A stretch of DNA of 64,000 nucleotides from Desulfuromonas sp. TF (GCF_000472285.1 NZ_KI421421.1:98491-162490); one strand, 5' to 3'; shown: positions 52,549-62,412, counted from the stretch's first letter. The notes: generated by a model not told the origin, from the sequence alone. Made by a program: numbers and translations.

Positions 52549-53841
52549 ATGAATATTGCATTCTTTTTAAATTCTTTTCCGGTTTTGTCTCAGACTTTTA
52601 TTTTAAATCAAATTACAGGGCTTATTGATCTTGGTCATGATGTCGACATATATACATACAACATAACGAATGGTCCGATAATGCATTCTGATGTTGAAAA
52701 ATACCGTCTTTTGGACAGGACATTTTGTCACGGAAGATCCGGTCGAATCATGCCTGAAAATAAATTTAAAAGAATTTGTGGTGCCATAGGAATTTTAATG
52801 ACAAAACACAATACAGCTCCATTATACAGGTCACTCAATCCGATAACCCTTGGAAGTGAAGCCACGTCTCTCGGCCTACTCTACAAGGCGGATATCCTGG
52901 CAAAAAACAGGGACAAATACGATATTTTGCATTGTCATTTCGGACCCAACGGAATCCTGGCTGCTAAACTAAGATACATAGGGGCCATCAATGGTAGATT
53001 GATAACTACTTTCCATGGATTTGACGTATCAAAATATATAAAGAGTCGTGGACGAAACGTTTATGATTTTCTATTCACGAAAGGGGATGTGTTTCTGCCG
53101 ATCAGCGAGGACATGAAAAACGAGTTGGTCGGCCTTGGTTGTGATCCCGAAAAAATTCTTGTCCATCGAATGGGCATAGATCCAAGCAAGTTTTCTCCCC
53201 GTTATTCAGAACCCGGTGAGACGATAAACCTTCTGACGGTGGGGCGCCTGGTCGAGAAAAAGGGAATTATCTATGGAATCCGGGGAGTAGCCGAGGCGCT
53301 TAAAAGATTTCCCCGAATTAAATACCGTATCGTTGGCGACGGTCCGCTGCGGGAGAAGATGGAGGGGCTCATTGCGAAACTGGAGATTGGAGATAAAGTT
53401 GAAATTTTAGGCTGGAGACGGCAGGACGAAGTCAGGAAACTTATGAGAGATGCTGATATTTTCCTGGCCCCAAGCGTAGTCGATCGCAACGGAGACAAGG
53501 AAGGACTGCCCGTTGTCCTGATGGAGGCTCTGGCCAGCGGCCTGCCAGTCATCAGCACCGTTCACAGCGCCATCCCTGAACTGGTTGAAGAAGGAAAGTC
53601 GGGTTTTCTGGTCCCGGAGCGGGATGTGGAAACCCTTGTCGAACGCTTGATTTTTCTCCTCAGTCATCCTGAGCGGCTGATCGAGATGGGACGTGCCGGA
53701 AGGTCCAAAATCGAAAAGGAATTCAACATTCATAAGCTCAACGACCAACTCGTGGAGATATATTCCAAAAGCATGAAGTCTAAGGAAGATGATTCTCCGA
53801 AAGCGGACCTGCAGGAGTCGGGCAGCTATACTTACAAGTAA
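52549..53841 (+). CDS. Family 4 glycosyltransferase (colanic-acid-type), AT-rich
   Basis: A 430-residue GT-B enzyme. N-terminal NSFPVLSQTFILNQITGLI is the hallmark of the WcaL/AmsK-like group; HCHFGPNGI, GRLVEKKGIIYGIRG, GDGPLREKMEGL and EGLPVVLMEALASGLPVI are conserved. It follows the GT2 gene by 2 bp. Its first half has many AAA, ATA and TTT codons and is clearly lower in GC than the surrounding genes, which suggests that it came from another genome. Confidence 0.88.
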   Translation: MNIAFFLNSFPVLSQTFILNQITGLIDLGHDVDIYTYNITNGPIMHSDVEKYRLLDRTFCHGRSGRIMPENKFKRICGAIGILMTKHNTAPLYRSLNPITLGSEATSLGLLYKADILAKNRDKYDILHCHFGPNGILAAKLRYIGAINGRLITTFHGFDVSKYIKSRGRNVYDFLFTKGDVFLPISEDMKNELVGLGCDPEKILVHRMGIDPSKFSPRYSEPGETINLLTVGRLVEKKGIIYGIRGVAEALKRFPRIKYRIVGDGPLREKMEGLIAKLEIGDKVEILGWRRQDEVRKLMRDADIFLAPSVVDRNGDKEGLPVVLMEALASGLPVISTVHSAIPELVEEGKSGFLVPERDVETLVERLIFLLSHPERLIEMGRAGRSKIEKEFNIHKLNDQLVEIYSKSMKSKEDDSPKADLQESGSYTYK

Positions 53842-53854
53842 GAGGAGCTCCTGA

Positions 53855-54697
53855 ATGGCTTCTTTGAGGAGTATATTTAAAAGAGTTGACAACCTGCTTG
53901 GAAAAGGCGTGAAGGAAAACATCTTTTTCCTCCATATACCCAAGTGCGGCGGGACCTCCATCCGCCGGGCCATACGTCTAAACTTACTCTCCCTGGATGT
54001 CCGCAAGGATCGCTTCTTCTTCGACCTCGATCCGGGCGCGACGGCCCGGGTCGTTAAGATGACTAAGGGGACCGATTATCCCCATGACGCAAGCAGCGAT
54101 TACCCGATCATGAAACTCCGGGAGAACCTCCTTCTTTATTCCATGAGCCAGAAACGGACGAGGTACATCTCCGGCCACTTCACCTTCAGCGAGATCGCCC
54201 ACCAGAGGTTTTCCGGCGACTTCTCCTTCGTCACCCTGCTGAGGGATCCCGTCAAAAGGTGGATATCCACCTATTTCTACAACCGCTACAAGGATTCTGA
54301 TCATTTCAAGGTGGATCTGGATATCGAGCAGTATCTCGACTCGGATTTCGGCCGGGCGCAGGGCGCCGAATACGTAAAATTCATCGGAGGTCACCAGGCT
54401 TCGGGGGATTATGCATCCGCCGAAGCCGTAGAACGAGCCAAGAGGAACCTTCACAAGTTCGACATCGTTGGAATCCTGGAGGATATGGATGATTTCAAGG
54501 ATCAGTTCAGGAAAAGGTTCCATGCTTCCCTGAACATCCCGACGATCAACAGGAATCCCAAGTCCGAAACGCAGCAGAAAGAGGTCATCACCCCCGCTGT
54601 GGAGGAAAGAATCCGCGAAATCTGCGAGCCGGACCGGGAAGTTTATCAATATGCCCGCGACAATTTCATCCGCAGGGCGAAGCGGGGGCCGTCATGA
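53855..54697 (+). CDS. Sulfotransferase family protein (1)
   Basis: A 280-residue protein with the PAPS 5'-phosphosulfate loop FLHIPKCGGTSIRRA (25-39) and the 3'-phosphate motif LLRDPVKRWISTYFYN, as in Sulfotransfer_2 carbohydrate sulfotransferases. It would add sulfate from PAPS to a sugar of the polymer. GAGGAGCTC precedes the ATG. It overlaps the GT2 gene downstream by 4 bp (ATGA), supporting a role in glycan assembly. Confidence 0.83.
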   Translation: MASLRSIFKRVDNLLGKGVKENIFFLHIPKCGGTSIRRAIRLNLLSLDVRKDRFFFDLDPGATARVVKMTKGTDYPHDASSDYPIMKLRENLLLYSMSQKRTRYISGHFTFSEIAHQRFSGDFSFVTLLRDPVKRWISTYFYNRYKDSDHFKVDLDIEQYLDSDFGRAQGAEYVKFIGGHQASGDYASAEAVERAKRNLHKFDIVGILEDMDDFKDQFRKRFHASLNIPTINRNPKSETQQKEVITPAVEERIREICEPDREVYQYARDNFIRRAKRGPS

Positions 54698-55536
54698 CCG
54701 ACCGCAGCGGGGCGCTGGTCACCGCCATCATCACCACTCATAACCGGGCCGACCTCCTCTCACGGGCGATCGACTCGGTGCTGGCGCAGACCTATCCCCA
54801 TCTGGAGATCATCGTCGTGGATGACGGCTCGCGGGACGGCACGCCGGAGCTGGTGGGCCGATACCGGGAGAAATGCGAGAAACTGCGCTACCTGCGGCAC
54901 GACACCCCCCGCGGGGCCTGCGCCGCCAGGAATTACGGGATCAGGGAGGCGCAGGGGGAGTTCGTTGCCGGCCTCGACGACGATGACGAGTGGCTGCCGC
55001 GGCGGGTCGAGAAACTGCTGGAGAGCTTCCGCGACGAATACGCCTATGTCTGCTCACGGGACTGGATCGTGTATTCGGAACGGGTGGAGCAGCGGGAGAA
55101 GAAAAGGGTGATCACCCTGAAGGAGATGCTCTATCGGAACGTCACCGGCAATCAGATTCTCACTCGCAGAGAGAGGCTCCTCGCGGTGGGGGGATTCGAC
55201 GAGAGCCTGACGTCCGGCCAGGATTACGACATGTGGTTGCGGCTGCTGGAAAGATACGGCAGCGCCCGCATGCTCCCCGAACCGCTGCAGAAGGTCTACC
55301 GGGATCACCTGGGCGAGAGGCTCAGCGTCTCCAGGGGAAAAATCAAGGGCGACTGGCGCCTTTACAATAAGCACAAGGACAAGATGACCAAACGGCAGAG
55401 AAAGGTGCGGTTGATGGAACTCAAGAGGCTCAAGGGTAGAAGCCTGCGCCTGAGCGAGCCCTTCAGCATCGTGAACACCGGACATTTCCTGAGATATCTC
55501 AGGTATTACCTGCGGCGGCGCCTGGGCCGGGTGTGA
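54694..55536 (+). CDS. Family 2 glycosyltransferase
   Basis: A 280-residue GT-A enzyme with VTAIITTHNRADLLSRAIDS, VDDGSRDGTPELV, the metal motif GLDDDDEWLPRRVEKL (near 90-105), and the acceptor-side TSGQDYDMWLRLLE. The C-terminal ~60 residues are basic and may contact the membrane. It is coupled by a 4-bp overlap to sulfotransferase 1. Confidence 0.9.
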   Translation: MTDRSGALVTAIITTHNRADLLSRAIDSVLAQTYPHLEIIVVDDGSRDGTPELVGRYREKCEKLRYLRHDTPRGACAARNYGIREAQGEFVAGLDDDDEWLPRRVEKLLESFRDEYAYVCSRDWIVYSERVEQREKKRVITLKEMLYRNVTGNQILTRRERLLAVGGFDESLTSGQDYDMWLRLLERYGSARMLPEPLQKVYRDHLGERLSVSRGKIKGDWRLYNKHKDKMTKRQRKVRLMELKRLKGRSLRLSEPFSIVNTGHFLRYLRYYLRRRLGRV

Positions 55537-55579
55537 GTCCGGCGATGTGCCCACCGAATGACCCGAAGGACGGGAAAGC

Positions 55580-56968
55580 ATGAACACCGTGAGTTTGAAA
55601 AGAAACTGGCTGCCGACCTGTGTTGCGATCGGACTGACCGTCCTGGTCGGATGCCTGAACCTGGTCGATGTTAGACTGTCGCTGGTGATGGTCATCGGCC
55701 TCATCGTCTCGTTCGCTCTCTATCTGAAGCCTTCCTACGCCCTCGCCGCCCTGATCTGTTTGGCGCCGTTCTCGGGGACGGCGCTCGTCGGCGATAAATT
55801 TGCGGGAATCCCGGGGCTCAGGATCATCAACCTGGCCCTTCTCGCGGTGGTCATGGTCTTTATCCTTTCAAAAAGGCGCTTCAGTGTGAAGGGTCCTGAA
55901 ATCGCCTTTGTTTTAGGATCGATAGTGCTTCTGGCCATCAGTGTTCTCAGAAGCATGCCACATCTGCACATTCTGAATTTCTATTTTCAGGAATCGATGG
56001 GAACCGGGAAATATCTGATTTCCTATCTTATAAAACCTGTCTTCTTTCTCCTGCCCTTTCTGATCATCGTGGGATACATGCGCGAACGGATCGATGTCGA
56101 TTTCGTCATAGGATGTTTTAAATATTCGATATTTATTCTATCGGCATGCATACTGGCCTTCTATCTGGTCGACATCGGGACCGGAGCCGATTTCCATTAC
56201 GCCAGGACGAGGTTCGGCGATTTCTTCGGCATGCACACCAACGGCTTGTCCGATTTCTATATCCTCGGATATCCCATCGTTCTGGCCTGGTTCATTTACA
56301 AGAAGAATACGTTCAATGCCATCAATCTGGTCTTCACCCTCGCCAGCGTCGCGATCCTGTACTCCAGAACGGCTTATGTACTGATCGTCTTTTCCACAAT
56401 CTTCTTCCTGGTTCTCGACAAGAAAAAGAAACTCCTGCCGGCTGTAATGCTTCTGGGGATCTGCGCGGTCTTTCTCGCCCCGGATACCGTCATTGAAAGG
56501 GGGCTGACGGGAATCGAGGAGAGAAATCTGCAGGCGTTTTCCGCCGGAAGGGTGGAAAATATCTGGATGCCGCTGCTGGACGACGTCAAGAGGGATCCGA
56601 AGAAGTTGCTGGTCGGCAGCGGCAGATACGCCATCATCCACTCGAGCCCGCTCTGGAAGGGACATGCCCACAACATGTACCTGACCACATTCCTGGATAC
56701 GGGAATCGTCGGACTGTCCTTCTTCGTCCTGTTCTTCCTCTATTTCCTGAAAGAGATCAGGAACGGGATAAGGGATGTGCCCAAGGGCAAGTACAGAACC
56801 CTTCTGGCCGGAACGCTGGTCTCCATCGTCGCCTACCTGCTCAGCGGTATGACGGGGAGGAATTTTTTCCCGGAGATGAGCAACAGCTACCTCTGGATTT
56901 CCCTGGCCATCTCCTTGAATATCGTCAGAATGCATCAGAAAGAAAGAAAACTTTCCCATGAAATCTAA
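55580..56968 (+). CDS. O-antigen ligase/polymerase family membrane protein
   Basis: A 462-residue protein with about 11-12 helices and the Wzy_C periplasmic motif GSGRYAIIHSSPLWKGHAHN followed by MYLTTFLDTG. This is typical of O-antigen ligases and Wzy/ExoQ-like polymerases. It is the second such protein in the locus (the other, with TPR repeats, is at 26551-28902), so one may polymerise and the other ligate. It overlaps the next glycosyltransferase gene by 11 bp. Confidence 0.83.
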   Translation: MNTVSLKRNWLPTCVAIGLTVLVGCLNLVDVRLSLVMVIGLIVSFALYLKPSYALAALICLAPFSGTALVGDKFAGIPGLRIINLALLAVVMVFILSKRRFSVKGPEIAFVLGSIVLLAISVLRSMPHLHILNFYFQESMGTGKYLISYLIKPVFFLLPFLIIVGYMRERIDVDFVIGCFKYSIFILSACILAFYLVDIGTGADFHYARTRFGDFFGMHTNGLSDFYILGYPIVLAWFIYKKNTFNAINLVFTLASVAILYSRTAYVLIVFSTIFFLVLDKKKKLLPAVMLLGICAVFLAPDTVIERGLTGIEERNLQAFSAGRVENIWMPLLDDVKRDPKKLLVGSGRYAIIHSSPLWKGHAHNMYLTTFLDTGIVGLSFFVLFFLYFLKEIRNGIRDVPKGKYRTLLAGTLVSIVAYLLSGMTGRNFFPEMSNSYLWISLAISLNIVRMHQKERKLSHEI

Positions 56969-58130
56969 CCGGATCTGCTTCGTCTCCCCGAACGTTTATC
57001 CGGTGCTGGCCGGCGATTCAGGAGATTTCATGGGAGGGGCGGAATTTCAGCAGGTCATCATCGGCAGACACTTGCACGAGAACAGATATGACGTCTCCTA
57101 CGTTACCAAGGTCTTCGGCGATCGCAGGCAGAATGAATCGATAGGGGGGATACCCGTATTCAAGACCTTCTCCGAAGACGACGGCTATCCATTTTTGCGG
57201 TTTTTCTTCACAAAAGTCCCACGGATCTGGAAGGCGCTTAAGGCCGCCGACGCCCAGATTTATTACCAACGCGGAGCGGCAGCCATAACAGGCATCGTAT
57301 CCCTTTTCTGCCTTATCCACCAAAAGACCTTCATCTTTTCCGCGGCCCACGACACCAATTTCATCCCCGAGGCGATCAACGTCCCCTACTGGCGGGACAA
57401 GCTCCTGTACATCTGGGGGTTGAAACATGCCGCTTACATCATCGTGCAGTCGCAGAATCAGAAAAAACTGCTGCGGAAAAACTTCGGTCTCGACGCCACC
57501 GTCGCCTATAACGTCTACCCCCGCAGAAGTTTGGTCGAAAAGGGGAGTTACGCGCTGTGGGTGGCGAATATCAAGCCGATGAAGCGCCCTCGCCTCCTTC
57601 TTGAGATCGCCCGTTCCTGCCCCGATCTCGAATTCAGGATGGTCGGAGGGATGGTCAAGGGACATGAAGCGCTGTATGAGACGGTCAAGGCCGAAGCGGC
57701 GGCAATGAACAATCTGGATTTCCTCGGTTTCCAGCCGCTGAGGGCCACCGAGGAGCTTTTCGACCGGGCCGCCCTGTTCGTCAATACCTCGGAGCTGGAG
57801 GGATTTCCCAACACATTCCTGCAGGCGTGGTCGAGGGGGATCCCCACGGCCTCCTTCTTCGATGCCGACGGCATAATTGAGAAAAACGCCCTGGGGGCGG
57901 TGATGAGAGAGGAAGGGGACATCACAGGCATTCTACAGGAGCTGTCCCGCTTCTCCGTCGATCATCGACGGCGCATTCAGGCATACTTCAACCGCACCCA
58001 CCTCCCCGAGCGCTACTTGGAGAGCCTTGACGCCATACTCATGAACCTTTCGACCGATCCCAAGACAGACAAGCGCCTTCCCCTGGTCGAACCCCAGTCC
58101 GAGAAGAGGGGGCGGAATGAACTTGATTGA
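56958..58130 (+). CDS. Family 4 glycosyltransferase
   Basis: A 390-residue GT-B enzyme: RICFVSPNVYPVLAG with an FMGGAEFQQ glycine-rich N-terminal loop, IYYQRGAAAITGI, ALWVANIKPMKRPRLLLE, VGGMVKGHEALYE and TSELEGFPNTFLQAWSRGIP. The N-terminal part accepts the glycan and the C-terminal part binds the nucleotide sugar. It ends 30 bp before the convergent sulfotransferase 2 gene. Confidence 0.87.
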   Translation: MKSNRICFVSPNVYPVLAGDSGDFMGGAEFQQVIIGRHLHENRYDVSYVTKVFGDRRQNESIGGIPVFKTFSEDDGYPFLRFFFTKVPRIWKALKAADAQIYYQRGAAAITGIVSLFCLIHQKTFIFSAAHDTNFIPEAINVPYWRDKLLYIWGLKHAAYIIVQSQNQKKLLRKNFGLDATVAYNVYPRRSLVEKGSYALWVANIKPMKRPRLLLEIARSCPDLEFRMVGGMVKGHEALYETVKAEAAAMNNLDFLGFQPLRATEELFDRAALFVNTSELEGFPNTFLQAWSRGIPTASFFDADGIIEKNALGAVMREEGDITGILQELSRFSVDHRRRIQAYFNRTHLPERYLESLDAILMNLSTDPKTDKRLPLVEPQSEKRGRNELD

Positions 58131-58160
58131 AGTTTCCCCCGTCCCTGTGATGCCGCCCGA

Positions 58161-59177
58161 TCAGGAAGTCTTCCCCCGGAAAAACGGACTCGCCCTCCGT
58201 ATGGCATAGGAGAGCAGCGGCCCTCTTCTTTCCCTGTTCGCCGCAAGCGCCCGCCGGAAGGCATACGGGGCGGAAAGGAACCTGCCGATGACCCTGGTCC
58301 AGCCCGCCCTCACTTTCTCTATCGAATAACCCAACCGTTTCAGCTCTTTCCGTGTCAGCAATTGGGCCACCTGGACATCCGCCTCAGCCAGAGCCCCCTT
58401 CCAGCGTCCGACCGAGGAGGCGAAGATCCCTTCTCCCCGCGTGTCGGCCGAGGTGTTGCTCGAATCGATATTAAGCATGTCCGGCTCAAAGGCCTCCCCG
58501 ACGAATTCGCACACTTTCCGCACCGTCGGCTCCGGCCGGCCGACCAGATCCTCGTAACGAAGCAGCATGAAATGCGCCCCGGGGAGACTGGCCGGAAGGA
58601 CGGCTATTTTCCGGGCGCTCGCCTTCCAGAGCAGCGAGGTCACCACCGGATGGTAGAGCACCCTGAGGCGTTCGACGTTTTCGGCAGAGGTCGCCTTCCA
58701 TTTGTCCCGATAGGATATCAGGAAATCACGGACATCCCTGATGCACAGCAGGATTTTGGCATCCGGATAAAAAGAGATGATTTCCATGATATTGAACAGG
58801 TCTCGGGGTGCGTTGTTCCCCCACCTGAGCTTCCCTTCACTCCTCGCCTGGATCTCCATAAAGGTGGAAAAGATGTCACGGTAGGTGCTACAGGACGACT
58901 CCAGCTCATGCCGAATTGCCGGATCTGCGAGGAGCTTCTCGATTCTTTGCTGGTCGGCTGGCTCGTTGAAACGCCCATACAAGGTGGCGAGCCGCTCCAG
59001 GATCATCTTCCGGGAAGGGACGTTTCCCGGCTCCCCGAGCTCTCTGCGGCGGGAATAGATGTCCTCGAAAAAATGCACCTCTCCCGGCATGAACAGACGT
59101 GAGTGCCGCCCCAGGATCCGGGCGGTCAGCGTCGTTCCCGACCGAGGCGTGCCCACAATGAATATCGGCGCATCCAT
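58161..59177 (-). CDS. Sulfotransferase family protein (2)
   Basis: A 338-residue protein with the PAPS loop IFIVGTPRSGTTLTARIL (GTPRSGTT at 9-16) and the second PAPS contact ILLCIRDVRDFLISYRDKW near 140-158; MLLRYEDLVGRPE is also typical. It is encoded on the minus strand, opposite to its neighbours. It forms a two-gene minus-strand block with the GT4 at 59255-60343, inserted between plus-strand genes. Confidence 0.82.
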   Translation of the reverse strand: MDAPIFIVGTPRSGTTLTARILGRHSRLFMPGEVHFFEDIYSRRRELGEPGNVPSRKMILERLATLYGRFNEPADQQRIEKLLADPAIRHELESSCSTYRDIFSTFMEIQARSEGKLRWGNNAPRDLFNIMEIISFYPDAKILLCIRDVRDFLISYRDKWKATSAENVERLRVLYHPVVTSLLWKASARKIAVLPASLPGAHFMLLRYEDLVGRPEPTVRKVCEFVGEAFEPDMLNIDSSNTSADTRGEGIFASSVGRWKGALAEADVQVAQLLTRKELKRLGYSIEKVRAGWTRVIGRFLSAPYAFRRALAANRERRGPLLSYAIRRASPFFRGKTS

Positions 59178-59254
59178 ATGCTCTTCCTTTTTTCTCTTAT
59201 CGATTCGCTCAGGCCGTCACTCCCTGATGAGATCAGGATTTCAGGGCCGGATAC

Positions 59255-60343
59255 TCAGGTTGAAGAGGCGACCTCGCGGTAGAGCTCCTCCAACCGACGA
59301 ACCACAATCCGCGACTCGAACTTTTGCCAAGCTTCCCTCCGGTTATGCTCTCCGGTCCGGGCACGGAGTTCGTCGTCGTCGAGGAGTTGGGCAACCGCCT
59401 CCGCTATGGTGGCAGGCCGAGAGTCACGAAGAAGGATCCCGTTGACGCCGTCTCTGAAGACATCGGGGATGCCACCGACCGGGGTGGCGATCACGGCCAG
59501 GCCGGCCGCCATCGCCTCCAGCAGGGCCACGGGGCACCCCTCCCCGTGGCGGGTCGGCAAAACGAAGATATCCGCTTCCCGCAGAGCCCGGGCCTTTTTC
59601 TCTCCCCGCAGATAACCGAGAAGTCCGATCCGGTCGCCCAGGCCGCTGGAATCTATCCACCGGGCAACGGCGGCACTTTCTTCACCATCCCCGGCAATAT
59701 TCAGCCGGATTCCACGATGGCGTTCACTCAGTCGTGCGAAGGCCTCCAGCAGTTCATAAACTCCTTTCTCCCGGACCAGTCTCGACATGAAAAGGATCGT
59801 CCCCGCCCCCTGGTTTCCCTTGAAAGCGCCGCTGAAAAGGCCGCCATCGAACATGGTCGGAAAAATCCTGATCTTTGCCGGATCGAACCCCAGGGAGACC
59901 AGGGTGTCACGGAAACGTGAGGCAAGAACGATCAGCATCCTGGAGCGGCCGAATACATGAAAAAAGGCGGCCCTCATCAGGACGCTTTCCTTTAATTTCC
60001 GCTCGAGACCCTCGTCCCAGCCATGGATGAAGACGACGTTGTTTTTGAAGCCGAGAAGAGACGCCAGTATCAGAAATGAACCGTCACGGACGAGAGCCCT
60101 GCTGTTAAGCGAAGTATTGAGATGCAACAAGATGAAATTCCCTGTCGACAGCCTGTTTTTGAGATGAAGATTGTCGGATAAAAGTATTTTCAGTTTGGCC
60201 TGGAAGCCCCCCATTGAGGGATTCTTCCCTATTTCCAGGTGTTCCCATGCCGTTTCCGCAGAGAATTTGTTCACCAGCATTGAAACAAAATTGACGACCC
60301 CCCCCTGCTCTTTCAATGATTTTGAAACGATAAGAACTTTCAT
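59255..60343 (-). CDS. Family 4 glycosyltransferase
   Basis: A 362-residue GT-B enzyme with KVLIVSKSLKEQGGVVNFVS at the N-terminus, FIHGWDEGLERK, LFMSRLVREKGVYELLEAFA, GDGEESAAV and HGEGCPVALLEAMAAGLAVI. The start at 60343 gives the classic N-terminal strand; an ATG at 60394 would add 17 residues and cannot be excluded, as neither has a strong ribosome site. It lies 77 bp upstream of the sulfotransferase 2 gene on the minus strand. Confidence 0.85.
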   Translation of the reverse strand: MKVLIVSKSLKEQGGVVNFVSMLVNKFSAETAWEHLEIGKNPSMGGFQAKLKILLSDNLHLKNRLSTGNFILLHLNTSLNSRALVRDGSFLILASLLGFKNNVVFIHGWDEGLERKLKESVLMRAAFFHVFGRSRMLIVLASRFRDTLVSLGFDPAKIRIFPTMFDGGLFSGAFKGNQGAGTILFMSRLVREKGVYELLEAFARLSERHRGIRLNIAGDGEESAAVARWIDSSGLGDRIGLLGYLRGEKKARALREADIFVLPTRHGEGCPVALLEAMAAGLAVIATPVGGIPDVFRDGVNGILLRDSRPATIAEAVAQLLDDDELRARTGEHNRREAWQKFESRIVVRRLEELYREVASST

Positions 60344-60526
60344 GTTCTTTTGGAGAACCGACGAACGGCTCTGGCTGTGGCTGGCGTTTTCCATGAGTGT
60401 CCCATAAAGGAATAACAAGGGTGATCCACTTTCTTGCTTCCCGGGAAGTTTCCCCCTCTTGTCAGAGTACCAAACTTTTGTAGACTGTCATCAAAAGCAA
60501 GGGCTAAAGGGTCGCGGAAAGACATA

Positions 60527-61417
60527 ATGGCAACGATCGAATTAACGACAGAAAAGATTTCCGGGCTTCGGCACGTTAATCGGCACGGCCTGAAGCCTGG
60601 CCGATACGAATTTCCCGACTTTCTCCTTATCGGACCGCAGAGAACCGGGACCAGTTGGCTGCATGAGAATCTCTGCTTTCACCCGGAAGTCTTCATGCCG
60701 TCAAAAAAGGAACTTTATTTTTTCAATAAGCTCATCACTAAAAGTGGCACGAATTATACATCCGATCGCTTGGAATGGTATTCGGCCAGGTTCACTCCAA
60801 GGTTCTCCGACATAATAAGACAGAATGCGGTGCACCTGAAAAACACCCGGAGCCTCGGTTCTCTGAATTTCAATTTTAAGAAGCTTTTCTCCCCTTGCAT
60901 AAAGGGAGAAGCCACCGCTTCTTATGCCGTAATGAAGGAAAGTCTGATCGAGGAAATTGCGCTCCTCAATGCCGACATCAAAGCCATCATGCTGATAAGG
61001 AACCCACTTGAACGTGCCTGGTCACATGCCAAAAAAGACCTGTTACGGCAGACTAAAAAAACGCTCAAGGAGGTAAGCATTGATGATTTCAAGAAATTTT
61101 ATTCGAAAGACTACCAATTACGTTGTGGCGGATACTCGGAAATTATCAGGAAGTGGAGTCTGATTATAGGGAGGGATAAATTTTTTATTGGTATTTACGA
61201 CGACATAGAAACCCGGCCGAATGACCTGCTAAGAAGCATTTTTTCATTTTTGGGTGTCTCGAACAGCCCGGAACACATCAATAGTCTACTCTCCAGCGTG
61301 GTGATAAACAAAACAACAAAAGACGTCATACCGGAGAGGCACAGAGCATTTCTGCTGGACCTTTTCGGGAATGAATTGGAAGAATTAAACCAGACCTTCA
61401 AGATGCGCTGGAGCTGA
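60527..61417 (+). CDS. Sulfotransferase family protein (3), AT-rich
   Basis: A 296-residue protein with the PAPS loop FLLIGPQRTGTSWLHENL (36-43 core), FMPSKKELYFFN and the 3'-phosphate motif AIMLIRNPLERAWSHAKKD, as in heparan-type Sulfotransfer_1 enzymes. It has lower GC than the surroundings. The start at 60527 (MATIELTTEK) was chosen; a longer frame from 60434 lacks a ribosome site and enters the divergent promoter region. Confidence 0.83.
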   Translation: MATIELTTEKISGLRHVNRHGLKPGRYEFPDFLLIGPQRTGTSWLHENLCFHPEVFMPSKKELYFFNKLITKSGTNYTSDRLEWYSARFTPRFSDIIRQNAVHLKNTRSLGSLNFNFKKLFSPCIKGEATASYAVMKESLIEEIALLNADIKAIMLIRNPLERAWSHAKKDLLRQTKKTLKEVSIDDFKKFYSKDYQLRCGGYSEIIRKWSLIIGRDKFFIGIYDDIETRPNDLLRSIFSFLGVSNSPEHINSLLSSVVINKTTKDVIPERHRAFLLDLFGNELEELNQTFKMRWS

Positions 61418-61468
61418 TGAATTTATCTGGATCGCCCGAAATAGGCTTCCTTTATAAGGCAGTAAAAC

Positions 61469-62362
61469 ATGACAAAAAACATAAAAGTCATCTTCATCAT
61501 GAGCCAGGGGCACTCCGGATCCACCTTTCTGGGGCTGATTCTAGGCAGCCATCCCGAAATCTTCGGGCTGGGTGAACTGGCGCGTTTAGAGCACCATCTG
61601 CCGAAGGTATGCGGCATCTGCGACAGTTCCTGCGAATACTGGACGAAGCGCGCCTCACTTCCGGTTCTGCGCCGGCATTTATCGCAAGGTTGGAACATCC
61701 AGGCCATCAGCCGGGAAATCCACCGTTTCCACCGAAGCATTTATTCCCATCTCGCGGAATGGTTCGACTACTCCATTTTCGTCGACTCCAGCAAATATCC
61801 GGACTGGATCCGCAGACAGCTTCGCTACCGGCGAAACTGGCAATCGATGACGCCGATCCTCATTCATCTCACCCGCGACGGACGAGCGGTCATCAATTCC
61901 CATCTGCGAAAATCTCCAGAGAGAGGAATCGAGGCCGCCACCAGCCGCTGGCTCCGCTCCACCGGCAAAATACTCAAGCTGTACGATGAGTTCGAAGGGC
62001 CGAAATACAGACTCGCCTACGAAAATCTAGCCTCCAGGCCGGAGGAGATGATCAGCAGCCTCTGCCGGTTTCTCCAGATTAATTATTTTCCCGACATGCT
62101 CAACTACTGGGAACACGAGCACCACCAGATCGGCGGCAACACCGGAGCCCGATCCCTTATTTCGCAAAAGGATGCTGAAAACCACGGTTCACAGGCCGTG
62201 AAGCCTGGAGAATGGCACGACGGTTACTACAAGAACATGGGCAGGACGATCAAACTTGACCTGAGATGGAAGACGGAACTGCCGCCGCAGTACCTGGAAT
62301 ACTTCGAAAGACACGCCGGAGAGCTGAACCGGCCCTTCAGCTTTGACGGAAGTGAACCATAG
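61469..62362 (+). CDS. Sulfotransferase family protein (4)
   Basis: A 297-residue protein with the PAPS loop VIFIMSQGHSGSTFLGLILG (GHSGST near 14-19), HPEIFGLGELA, and LIHLTRDGRAVINSHLRK as probable second PAPS motif. A Cys cluster (CGICDSSCEYW, 47-57) is unusual for a sulfotransferase and may be a disulfide or metal site. It follows sulfotransferase 3 by 51 bp on the plus strand and converges with the lyase gene. Confidence 0.8.
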   Translation: MTKNIKVIFIMSQGHSGSTFLGLILGSHPEIFGLGELARLEHHLPKVCGICDSSCEYWTKRASLPVLRRHLSQGWNIQAISREIHRFHRSIYSHLAEWFDYSIFVDSSKYPDWIRRQLRYRRNWQSMTPILIHLTRDGRAVINSHLRKSPERGIEAATSRWLRSTGKILKLYDEFEGPKYRLAYENLASRPEEMISSLCRFLQINYFPDMLNYWEHEHHQIGGNTGARSLISQKDAENHGSQAVKPGEWHDGYYKNMGRTIKLDLRWKTELPPQYLEYFERHAGELNRPFSFDGSEP

Positions 62363-62412
62363 ACTGGATTCGCATAATAAAACCTTGCACTATCCGAAGG
62401 ATTCCATTTTCG

